A stretch of 31,756 nucleotides of DNA from Chara braunii (Eukaryota > Streptophyta > Charophyceae > Charales > Characeae): NCBI GenBank assembly GCA_003427395.1, contig BFEA01001026.1, forward strand, positions 130,604-162,359, given 5' to 3'. Under the pieces are notes generated by a model. The model searched no databases, had not been told where the DNA came from, and saw nothing but the letters and a program-made list of their open reading frames with translations. The stretch's first letter is position 1; every line of letters begins with the position of its first letter. The translations under genes and the position numbers were made by a program. Positions 20,345 through 29,168 of the stretch are shown piece after piece.

Positions 20345-20423
20345 TCAACAGTATTATCTGTCCCCATCAGTTTCATATCTGATCCATGGTGCATCGGGAC
20401 CACTAAAAAAAATAAAAAATAAA
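20345..20423 (+). pseudogene. U2 snRNA-like fragment with A-rich tail
   Basis: AGTATTATCTGTCCCCATCA followed by GTTTCATATCTGATCC resembles the U2 region after the branch-point recognition sequence, and ccatggtgcatcgggaccac resembles stem-loop IIa. It then passes into ctaaaaaaaataaaaaat. The 5' part is diverged. It is not functional U2, because the Sm site and 3' hairpins are absent. Confidence 0.6.
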
Positions 20424-20498
20424 GGAAAATCTGCAAGGGTGCACCAGACCATCGGATAAAAAAGAAAGAAAATCTGGACGAGCGCGTGTGCTGTGCCC

Positions 20499-20500
<2 letters not shown>

Positions 20501-20568
<68 letters not shown>
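20501..20568. repeat. (GA)n microsatellite
   Basis: About 34 GA units between two copies of an accctaactacct/U2-like segment. Confidence 0.97.
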
Positions 20569-20570
<2 letters not shown>

Positions 20571-20618
20571 CTAACTACCTATCAACAGTATTGTCTGTCC
20601 CCATCAGTTTCATATCTG
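20569..20618 (+). pseudogene. Second, shorter U2 snRNA-like fragment
   Basis: accctaactacct then atcaacagtattgtctgtcc and ccatcagtttcatatctga repeats the segment at 20310-20381, without its 20-bp insertion. It breaks off within the ATATCTGA motif. Confidence 0.55.
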
Positions 20619-20674
20619 AAGGTTTCTATTATTTGTAAACACAGGGGGTGCAGGGCCGTCAATGTCACTGGGTT

Positions 20675-20748
20675 TGCACACACAAGATTAGCATGGCCAT
20701 TCACAAGGATGACACATGTAAATCAAGACAAGTAGTCCAGACTGAAAA
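20675..20748 (+). pseudogene. U6 snRNA-like pseudogene
   Basis: AAGATTAGCATGGCC, CACAAGGATGACAC and a tail like AAATCAAGACAAGTAGTCC match the conserved core and 3' part of U6 in order. The catalytic AGC is kept, but the ACAGAGA box reads ACACACA and the 5' stem-loop region is not recognisable. It ends in a short A run (20744-20748) instead of a pol III T run, which suggests a retrocopy. Confidence 0.75.
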
Positions 20749-20895
20749 AGAGAGGAGTTGGTGTGGCTCTGTAGTAGCCCTGCAGAAGGTGTCTGGCTAC
20801 TGTAGATAGAATATAGCGCGAGGCATGTTGGAGTGGTGTTAGCTGGGTTACGGATCATGTGACTCTGCTTGGAAAACTCTCTGAGGAGTACCGGT

Positions 20896-20996
20896 TCACC
20901 CGAATAGAAAGCCGAGTAATTCTTGCGATATCTGGACTGAAATTGCAGCAGATACAGCTATAATGCCCGGGCGTTTTGTTCGGGTGAAGACGGTAG
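20896..20996. repeat. Dispersed repeat with inverted CACCCGAA ends, copy 2
   Basis: CACCCGAATAGAAAGCC at the left and TTCGGGTGAAGACGGTA at the right; the ends are inverted complements over 8 bp. Flanking sequences near 20852-20895 and 21023-21065 are also similar to each other (catgtgaytctgctyggaaa). Confidence 0.6.
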
Positions 20997-21258
20997 CAAG
21001 ACCACCCCAATTGAGGGTCAAGGGCCATGTGATTCTGCTCGGAAAGATCTCGGAGGATTAGAAAAACTCCTATAGACGTGGTCACGTGGTGCAAGCAGGG
21101 ACTGGCAGTTGCGCCGTGTCCGCCTTGTGAGACGATAATTATTTAGGATGCACATCCGCGTGATAGCATACAACAATTTTCCAATGGTCCGCATTTGGAT
21201 GTGGAGCCACAGGAATGCATGTTGAATGGCTCTGGCGTCACAGGGCATGGTCTTGAAT

Positions 21259-21407
21259 CTCTGCAAGGTATTGCCTGTTGTAATGAGTCGAGTGTTAGTC
21301 TGCCCATTCGGAAATGAAATGAAGGTTGACTGTCCTGGTCAACCTTCGTTTCCCAATGGGCAGACTAACACTCTGCAAGGTATTCCCTGGCTCTAATTCC
21401 AGGGAAT
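21259..21407. repeat. Long hairpin flanked by a direct repeat, plus a second hairpin
   Basis: At 21291-21372 a stem pairs AGTGTTAGTCTGCCCATT with AATGGGCAGACTAACACT and GGTTGAC with GTCAACC. It has one 5-nt bulge and a 7-nt loop (tgtcctg). A 14-bp direct repeat (ctctgcaaggtatt) lies at 21259 and 21371. A second stem, ATTCCCTGG/CCAGGGAAT, follows at 21382-21407. Confidence 0.85.
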
Positions 21408-21454
21408 AGACGAATTGGGAGGCGGCCTTGGCTGTCGATTCTGCGATGCGCTCG

Positions 21455-21515
21455 TTCCTGTTCAGTGGGTACACCATTGAACTGTTGAAATACAGACCTG
21501 TGTTCGAATCCAGAG
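21455..21515 (+). repeat. Possible tRNA-like promoter boxes
   Basis: GTTCGAATCC at 21502-21511 resembles a B box, with TGTTCAGTGGG about 43 bp upstream as a weak A box. No clear cloverleaf can be folded by eye. Confidence 0.18.
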
Positions 21516-22000
21516 GATGGAATTTGATGAGTAAAACCAACTACTAATGAATTGCCTGGGGCCGGTCAGCTCAATGATAATATCTCAAGGCCGTCGCCCT
21601 TTTTTTTTTTTTTTTTAAAGGAAAAAAAGACCTTCCTTTTGTCCAGTTTGAACCGCCAGACCCGTTGGGCCCCAGCGCGTTGGGTTGTGTACTGCCTGGT
21701 GGCTTGAGAACTCAAAACCGGCTAGCGCTCACTCATTGTTTTCAGTGGGTTGTTCCAACGCAAGGTTGCCAGTTCATGGTTACAAGAATTGTTCCAAAAC
21801 CTTCATTGCCCTATGTTTGGAAGATAGGGGTCGGGGAAGTGGGTGGGTAAACCACATGATTGGGTGGCGGGAACATCACAACCAGAGGCTGTGCTTAGGA
21901 CTAGCGTATTCCTGACCAAAGCCACCCTTAAGCCACCAGTACATCCGACCTTGAATTCCCGACCCGATGCGCCCTTTGTGCGGCAGATTGTTTGGACCCT

Positions 22001-22136
22001 ATATTGGCAAGGTACTGGTAGCGGGATTTGTGTGTGGTACCGGTGCCACTTAGATCGGAGATGTGTATAAGAGACAGATATTGGCAAGGTACTGGTAGCG
22101 GGATTTGTGTGTGGTACCGGTGCCACTTAGATCGGA
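22001..22136. other. Assembly artefact: Tn5 mosaic end inside a 59-bp duplication
   Basis: The 19 bases AGATGTGTATAAGAGACAG at 22059-22077 are exactly the Tn5 mosaic end used in Nextera libraries. The sequence at 22001-22059 is repeated without visible change at 22078-22136. This is a library junction read carried into the assembly. The true sequence probably has one copy. Confidence 0.93.
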
Positions 22137-22369
22137 CTTGTAGACATTGACGTTCGAATACTGTGGCGGACATTCCTCTTGTACAATCATTGTTTTGTTC
22201 ACTGAGCTGAAGTCAGTTTTTGTTTCTCCACATTTTTTTAACCTTTCATTTCTGCGCTACCGTTCTTTTTGGTTGTATCTTGAAGGTCTCACAGTGATGC
22301 CTACCATATGTCCGTTGGCCCATGTTGGCCTCCTCCTCCTTCGAACTGGTCCACGTTTCATATGACACA

Positions 22370-22373
<4 letters not shown>

Positions 22374-22447
<74 letters not shown>
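22374..22447. repeat. (CT)n microsatellite
   Basis: About 36 CT units. Confidence 0.97.
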
Positions 22448-22450
<3 letters not shown>

Positions 22451-22456
22451 TTAAAT

Positions 22457-22610
22457 ATAATTGTTGTTAGTTTGCTGTTACTTCGATTATGCATTCGGAA
22501 TAGCAATGATTATGCAGACAATAAAAATATCAAACATAATTGTTGTTATTTTGCCGTTACTTTGATTATGCATTCGGAACAGCAATGATCATGCAAACAA
22601 TAAAAATAAA
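22457..22610. repeat. Two-copy tandem repeat
   Basis: A unit of about 79 bp (ataattgttgtta through caataaaaata) occurs twice with few changes. Confidence 0.88.
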
Positions 22611-24186
22611 AATTGAATATGTCATGCACGTATGAAATTTGTCAATGTAGGAATTTGATAATAATGACAGGATGAACAAAGAGCATAAGATCAAACAACG
22701 TTAATCTGAATGCAGCAGGACTGACTTTAAGGTAAAGATAAGATAAATGAGGAAAAATAGCTCATAATAGTCTCAGAAAGTGCAGGTGAAGAGACATGGA
22801 CAAGACTCGTTAAGAGGCCTCACTCATCTGTCTCTAAGTCTTAACTGTGCTTCTTCGACGCCTTGAGCCACGCCTATGTACTTCCCGAGATTGTGGTGTA
22901 AATATGTATAATCATCTAAAGGTAGAGTTTTTAATAAGTCCATCCGAGTTCAAAGATTTGAAAGTCAACCCCTTCTAGAGTACGAAGATATCGCCTGGAG
23001 AAGATCGCTTGTCGGAGATGGCCGAACCCTGATGGCTCGGTTAAATGTACCTCTTGACCAGGCCAATGAAATCAGCCTAACAAATAACGTCGATGAGGAG
23101 GAAGGAACCGACTTCCTAGGGTAGCCTGTGTATAGTTAAGGGCCAAAGCCACGAACCAGCTTCGTATCCCTCTGAAGCATTCATGCTCTTTCCTCAATAT
23201 ATCGAACTGTTGTAACCCAAACTGTATCGAAATGAGTGTTTTTCCCCTTTTCAAATACATCCTCACATATTGAATAGTTTCCTTTGCAAACTCAGTAAGG
23301 ATCACGAAGACAGATCTCCTGGTCTCATACAAACCACACTGACATACTAGTACTGGAAAGCATCTTTGGAAACTATCTTGTTGAGATGAGTCAAGGCAGT
23401 CTGTTGAATCGAAAACAAAGTGGTAGTACTCATGTGCTGAGATGAATCGAGCGCAGATAGAGAATCATCAAGGGAATGCTGATGGTGGCACTGATAAAAG
23501 CACCGACTAACTGATGCCAATATGGGAAGTAAATTGATGATCATTGTTGGGCACCTTGAAGCAATAAAAGGATCAGATTGAACTCGTGAAAACATCTCTT
23601 GAAACTTTCCGACTTTATGAACGATTATCTGAACATGTTGTTGTTAAAGATGATACTGAACACTGGAAAATTGATTGATGATTGCTCCTAATGATATACA
23701 AATAGATATTAACGAATGTTTGTCACGAAACTGAGCTCGAATGATCAATCAATTCATTTGCAGGGAACTGAGGGAGGTGTCTCTTCATTCTAGGCCTATT
23801 GAGAGTTTATAACCTCTCTTGCCCTTAGAACGGTTTCGATTGATGAAAGTGTATAATACGTGTTGCATGTGTAAATGTGGGGTTCACTGACTTAGTTGAG
23901 TTTGTACTATCCTTGAATCCAAAGGCAGTTTATTGAGTGTAGCCTTGCAGGCAACTTATTTAGTCATAACTCCTCTGAGCTTGAGTTCAAACCCATTTGT
24001 CTCCGAGTCCTTGATCTAAATTGTGAAACAGATAGCTTCACTGTTCTTATCAGTGAGTGCGTAACTGTTTTGTTGCGAGACAATGGGTTTGAACTCAAGC
24101 TCAGACTCTTTAGTACCAATTGGAGGTTAGTGATAAGAACAACCCGATTCTAGTGTCTCCGATTCTAAGGGCTTGTAACAATGTGC
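22611..24186. other. AT-rich stretch with no convincing gene
   Basis: Composition is clearly more AT-rich than the gene region to the left. Two minus-strand frames (23595-23347 and 23332-23072) are the longest and lie in different frames; I recognise neither. They could be remnants of a decayed coding sequence or chance. Confidence 0.45.
23977..24102. repeat. 26-bp inverted repeat
   Basis: GAGCTTGAGTTCAAACCCAT through ttgtctc (23977-24003) is matched by its complement at 24077-24102 with a one-base indel. The loop contains cactgttcttatcagtg, itself a small hairpin. Confidence 0.88.
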
Positions 24187-24323
24187 GAAATTTTTTTATT
24201 TTATTTTTTTTTTTTTTATTTTTTTTTTTTTTTTCAGTGTGGTCCAATGGACTATGGATCGGATATTAAACTGATTAGAACAAATACTACACCTGATCTT
24301 AGCCAAAAGGTCGAGAAAGGTAT
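24187..24323 (-). pseudogene. U2 snRNA retrocopy, 3'-truncated with A-rich tail
   Basis: Read on the minus strand from 24323, ATACCTTTCTCG, CCTTTTGGCTAAGATCA, GTGTAGTAT and ATCAGTTTAATAT follow the U2 5' half in order, including the GUAGUA that pairs with the branch point. A IIa-like stem (gtccattggac) follows. After about 89 nt it changes to an A-rich tail of about 48 bases (24234-24187). The Sm site and 3' stem-loops are missing, so it is a truncated retrocopy, not a working gene. Confidence 0.85.
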
Positions 24324-24611
24324 ACAGTCAGCAAATTCTTAATCCAGAGTTTGTTCTTTAAAAGGACAACCCGCACTCATCCCAAGCATGTTCTGTTCTC
24401 TGAGAGAGGACTTTGAGTCTGATCCCTAGCCAGATGGAGTAGAGTGCTATGATTTCATCTAATATTTGTTTATTGCGTAGTGCTCTTTGTATAGTGTTCA
24501 TAACTAATCGGGGAGACCTGCCCTTAGGAGATATTTTTTAGGTGACATTAGTGTGAAACACCCATTTTGAATAATAAATAGGGTATTGCTAGCAATACAC
24601 CTGTCTTTAAT
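24324..24611. other. AT-rich spacer
   Basis: I see no gene. A 16-bp palindrome gtattgctagcaatac lies near 24585. I found no clear plant-type upstream snRNA promoter element next to the U2 copy. Confidence 0.4.
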
Positions 24612-25420
24612 TTGTGCACAGAGCACTACTAGGAGTAAACTCTGTTTGAGTAATACTCGGAGCATCGCAATTAGTAATCTCCTCTCTCGGAGTTAATATT
24701 GTATTACATATGGTGGTGTACTAAAAAATAGCTCTATGAATATAATTAGTGGTGGACTCTTCCTAGACTGTAGTCACAAATGAGTCTGAAATCAAGAGAC
24801 ACTCATAATATTGATTGTCAAATAATCTCTTTCGAATAGTAGCTCGGGTATTATTGACAACTAAACATTTGAGTAGTATGTAGGGTATCGTCTCGTCATG
24901 AGCGTAGCTCGTGCGCTACATGGGGTTCACCATCATGTACAAATGAAACTGATAAGATGTCTAGAGTACCCTAAATAATCGAATGATGCACAAGTGCTAT
25001 TATCTTCAACTGGTACACAAAACACTACTAGCAGTACTCTGTTTGAGTAATACTCAAAGTATCGCAATTAGTAAACTCCTCTCAGGTAGTTAAAGTCGTA
25101 TTATCAATGACGGCCCACTAAAAAATAACACTCTGAATATAGTTAGTGGTGGACTCTTTCTAGACTGTATTGAACAATCACAATTGGTAGTTCAAAATCA
25201 AGAGACGCTCATAGTACAATTGTCAAATAACCTCTTTCGAATAGTAGTTGGGGTATAGTCGGCAACTTAACCCCTATTAGTAGTATGTACGGTATCGTCC
25301 GGTGATGAGCTTAGCTCGTGCGCTGCATGGGGTTAACCATAATGTAAAGATGAAACTAGTATGATGTAAAAAGTACCTTAAACAACAAACTCAATCGAAT
25401 GATACACAGAGCGCTGTTAA
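24612..25420. repeat. Tandem doublet of about 400-bp units
   Basis: The unit starting near 24612 recurs from about 25011. Shared landmarks include ctctgtttgagtaatactc, tagtggtggactctt, ctctttcgaatagtag, tagctcgtgcgct and catggggtt. Divergence is perhaps 15%, and there is no coding capacity. Confidence 0.88.
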
Positions 25421-25572
25421 AACTCTCTTTCATTTAAACACTCGTACGAGGCCTTACAATACACAACCATTGCACAATAACACTGCAGAGTAACATTAGC
25501 CTCGTGTGGGTATTCGAGTAGGGAAAAAACCACTTAATGGAGCGGACGAACGAAAATTAAAACTAAAATATT

Positions 25573-25780
25573 ACAATCAGGGTAAAAACCACTATGAGGG
25601 AATTATCACAGTGAATTGTGTTCCAATTCGCTCAACAAAATCGAATTAGAGGCATTTAGTGTCAGCTTGTCAAGTACGATCACGGTAAAAACAACTGTGA
25701 GGGAATTATCATAATGAATGATATTCCAGTTCGCTCAACAAAATCGAATCAGAGGCATTTAGTGTCAACTTGTCAAGTAC
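25573..25780. repeat. Two-copy tandem repeat of about 103 bp
   Basis: ggtaaaaac, gagggaattatca, cgctcaacaaaatcgaat and gaggcatttagtgtca recur in the same order. Confidence 0.88.
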
Positions 25781-25800
25781 TATTACTCTTATGTTCAAAT

Positions 25801-26588
25801 CATACTTGCAACCGTACGAGCCGCACATTCGTGCGGAGTTCTGTGCGGAGTTCCGTGCGGGGGGTGCCTGTGCGAAATTGTGCAGGTTTTTTATTTTTAT
25901 TATTATTTTTTATCTTTTTTGGGAGGAGGAACGGGGGGGGGGGGTGTATGACAGGAAGATGGGGATATGGCGAGGAGAGGGGAATATGGAGAGGAGGTGG
26001 AGGATGTGGACGAGGAGGGCGACGAGGATAGCGAGGACGATTAGGAGGAGCCGAGATGGGGGGAGGAGAAGAGATGGACGGAGGGAAAAGAGGAAGGGCA
26101 GGAGGAGGAGGACGAGCGGGAGGAGGAGGAAACATGGACGGGGAGGAAAGGGAGGACACGAGGAAGGGGAGGACATGAGGAAGGAAAGGAGACGAGGAGG
26201 CATGGAAGATGAGGAAGTATGAGGAGGAGGAGGAGACAAGGAGGATGAGGAAGAGCAGGAGGAGGAGGACAAACAGGAGGAGGACGAGTCAGAGGAGATG
26301 AAAAGGAGAAGGGAGGAGGAGCCATAGAGGATGAGGAATGGGAGAAGGAGCAAGGGGAGGCAGTACTCCTGTAATTTTTTTTTTCATCTCGCTTGTAATT
26401 TTGGCGGGGGGCCTCAAACGCACCATTTCGAATCCGACCTTTTTTTTTTCCTGAGGGGGGTGACGGGTCGTTCCCCTCACACGTCGCGCGCCGCACGGGA
26501 TCGGTTGGGCGCGTGCGCCGCACGGGATCGGTTGGGCGCGTGCGCCGCACGTAGGGAACCGCCCGCACGACGTGCGCTTGCAAGTATG
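25801..26588. mobile_element. Non-autonomous hAT element with 8-bp target duplication
   Basis: GTTCAAAT lies directly on both sides (25793-25800 and 26589-26596). The element starts CATACTTGCAACCGTACG and ends with the near complement CGTGCGCTTGCAAGTATG; the first 11 bp are perfect. An 8-bp duplication is the hallmark of hAT. Both subterminal regions repeat a gtgcgg motif, and the right side has two copies of a 26-bp GC-rich unit (gcacgggatcggttggg). The interior (25920-26365) is almost pure purine on the plus strand; the Ser/Pro/Leu-rich frames there are low-complexity shadows. No transposase is encoded. Confidence 0.9.
25920..26365. repeat. Long polypurine (GGA-rich) tract
   Basis: About 440 bp are dominated by gaggag/gaagga with few pyrimidines. 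It begins with a run of g after gaac. Confidence 0.92.
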
Positions 26589-27188
26589 GTTCAAATGCAG
26601 GGACAACTTTGTGTTTCTTAAATGAAGTACCAACGAGAGTTTCAACCCAATTTTCAACTCGTTAAGTCGTATAAAGTAAATAATACTCAAATTAACTCCC
26701 ATCAATAAGGTATTTAGCTAACTTTCCCGGCCAGGCGCCCCGGAGGCCTTGCCCGGGGGGGGGACCACCCCCAGGGACCCGGGGCATGCAAAAAAAACAC
26801 TGATTTTTTTTTTTTTTTTTTTTTTTGACTTCGGTGCCTGTCTGCGCTTCCCGTGTACTGCTGATATCCGGCCTCATTTCTATGCATGTGTGTTTTGGGG
26901 GCATGGGCGGGGAGAGGAGGGTGAGGGTAGGGGGTGCAGGAGCAGGATGGATTATGGGTTGTCCGTTTAGCTAGCAGGATCGGGGATTCAACAGCTGTTG
27001 TGTCCCACCCGTGCTTGAGCGGCTGCTGCTGGTAGCATGCACCAGCTGCTGTAAGACAGGCTGACACAACAGCTTCTGTGTCCCCCGTACACTCGCAAAA
27101 GTAAAGCACGTTGAAACACTCACAAGCAGCAAATAAGAATCCCCTTATTTCCAACATCGTTCTGGAAATAAAGTCTCATATCGAGTCT
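26589..27188. other. Non-coding sequence, G-run and long T tract
   Basis: Near 26725-26785 there are gc-rich runs (ccccggaggcc, ggggggggacc, ccaggg, ccgggg), and at 26804-26826 a T tract. No gene was recognised. Confidence 0.45.
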
Positions 27189-27372
27189 GCTGCTGGAGAC
27201 CAGCGGGACAAAGTTGCTCACAGTTTGCTGCATGAAATCGCGGGGAGCAGCAGACTGAGTCTGAGTGTGGACACAAACTTAAGTTCGAGTCCACACTCAG
27301 ACTCAGTCTGCTGGTCCCCGTGATTTCAAGCAGCAAACTCTGAGCAACTCTGTCCCGCTGGTCTCCAACACC
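27189..27372. repeat. 184-bp near-perfect palindrome
   Basis: Left arm 27189-27272 and right arm 27289-27372 are inverted copies, about 90% alike by eye (ggagaccagcgggaca; actgagtctgagtgtggac). The 16-bp centre contains the palindrome aacttaagtt. A third, more diverged arm copy lies at about 27398-27475. Confidence 0.9.
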
Positions 27373-27723
27373 AGAATCGGTATGAGTGTGGATACGACAC
27401 TCAGACTCAGTTTGAGTCCGCACTCACGCTCAGTCCGCTGCTTCCCGTGATTCCAAGCAACCATGCAAGCAAACTCGAAGTCATGTTGTAAAGAATCGCA
27501 ACCTGAAAACGACGTAAGTGGCAAAGTGCAGCCGAAAGTTTCAGAGAGTCTGTTGCACAATTGACACAACATGTTAACAGCCTAACAGTCATAAAAGAAG
27601 AAGAAGAAGTACAAGAATGAAGTGGCACAACATTGATTGCCTTGGAAAACCCAAGGGATAAACTGTGCGAAGAATCACCACTTCCGACACTTGACGACTA
27701 TGACCATTGAACATTATCAGCCC
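27373..27723. other. Flank between palindrome and transposase remnant
   Basis: It includes the third diverged arm copy and a short gaagaagaagaag run near 27596. No gene was recognised. Confidence 0.45.
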
Positions 27724-28356
27724 TCAGACCGGTGCAAGTGTGGGGGCTTCCAGCTTCCTCCCCCGCTGAGTCCTATTCCCAGTCGCTTTCCCGACATCTT
27801 CATCACTCTCGTTGCTGCTTTCTTCCGCATCCGTCGGATCATCTTCCACGACCCCCGCCTTCCTTGCTGCCTTTCTCTTCAGCCGCTTTGACAGGCGTGT
27901 CTCCACACCGTCCAATGTGAGTGCAGGGCCCCCTTGCACCTTCCTCACCCGAGCGACATGCTCTTCCACCTCACCCCCTTCACCACCATCCTCGCCGGTC
28001 CGAGCACATGCTGATGCAGCTGGCTGCAGTGGGTACTTCCGCGAGCGCCCCCTTTTCCTTGCCACTTTTAGACCGGTGTCAGGCTGCACGTTCTTCTTCC
28101 TTCCTGCCAGGCTCACGTCCACGTTGTCGTGCTGCACGCCCTTGACCTGCGCATGGAAAGGAAGGGTTTGAACCACACCTGGAACGACTGCTGCACTGCG
28201 CACTGATGACCGACTGGTGTACGCAGTAACTCCCCTTGCACTTCCGTTTTCGTTTTGCTGCTGCTGCAACGGATTGTGCTCTCGTTGCTTCTGCCTCTTG
28301 CTGCCGATGCTGCTGCGGTCCATCCTGCTCTTGTTGTTGCTGCTGCTGCACTCCAT
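27724..28356 (-). pseudogene. C-terminal extension of the hAT remnant
   Basis: An open frame of 210 codons: Gln-rich start, basic patches (KVARKRGRSRK, LSKRLKRKAARK) that could be nuclear localisation signals, then an acidic end (DDPTDAEESSNESDEDVG). It continues the Gln-rich segment after a frameshift near 28250. Confidence 0.6.
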
Positions 28357-28640
28357 CCTTGTGTTGCTGCTGTTGCGGATGCAGTCCCTCTTGTTGCTAT
28401 TGTTGCTGCTCTAGTCCTTGTTGTTGTTGTTGCTGTTGTTGCTTCCCATCCTCTTGCTGTTGCTCATGTTGCCACTGCAATCCGTCGTTCTGTGGCTGAT
28501 GCTGTCGTTGCCGCAACACATCCATTCCCCCTTGAATCCGCTATTGCAGGCCTTCCCCTTGTCTTTGCTCCTGCAGTCGTTCCTCTCGCTGCTGTTGCTG
28601 CTGAACTTCTTCCTCTTGTTGCTACCATTGCATGCCTTCC
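28240..28640 (-). repeat. Gln-codon (CAA/CAG) repeat tract
   Basis: On the minus strand the frame is mostly CAA and CAG codons with scattered Gly, Glu and Arg. Three TAG codons (first bases 28624, 28543, 28399) interrupt it and no TAA does. Confidence 0.8.
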
Positions 28641-29168
28641 AATTGTTGTTGCCGCTGAACCCCCTCCGCTGGTAGACATGCGCCGGGTCCCGTCGTTGTA
28701 TCGTCCATCCTTCTCAGAGGGGGGACAACACTTCGTTTTGTTATTTCCTCTCGAATCCGTTGTTCCACGAGGGCGTGATCACGATGAGCAAGGGACTGCG
28801 CCCTCGCCCTCTCAGCGTCGTCATCGAAGTCCGTTGAAGTCCATCCCCCGAGGCAGCAAAAACTCCAAATCACTATCAAGGTCACCCCGCTCCTTGTTAC
28901 GTGTAAGGTCGTCATCTAGTTCGTTGTCGTTGCTGGACATGCCGCTCGCTCTTGGCAACCACAACGTAAAATTTTCGTAATCTTCCTCGCTCTCCTCAAT
29001 ATCCTCTTCCTCGTCGTCCACACCCATCTGCGCCTTGCCTTTGCCACCATCAACAACTTCGACAACCTTTTTGTTTTTGCTTTTGCCTCTCCAAATGAGG
29101 TCCTCCCAATCATCACTGATGTTCGAGGAGCTTAATCCATCAACCGCATAAGGCTTCATGACTCTAGC

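Noticed and set aside
19448-20422. Very long plus-strand open frames across the unknown bases
   Set aside because: They run through 702 n; no real coding evidence on either side.
22052-22059. agatcgga as the start of a TruSeq adapter
   Set aside because: Only 8 bases match, it also occurs in the second copy of the duplicate, and it continues into unrelated sequence there.
24235-24323. Functional U2 snRNA gene
   Set aside because: The Sm site and 3' stem-loops are absent and an A-rich tail replaces them; no clear upstream element was found.
25800-26583. Overlapping open frames on both strands in the GGA-rich tract
   Set aside because: Low-complexity Arg/Gly or Ser/Pro/Leu translations of a polypurine repeat inside a transposon.
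28255-28980. 241-codon plus-strand frame
   Set aside because: Antisense shadow of the Gln-rich tail of the hAT remnant (Leu/Ala/Val-rich low complexity).
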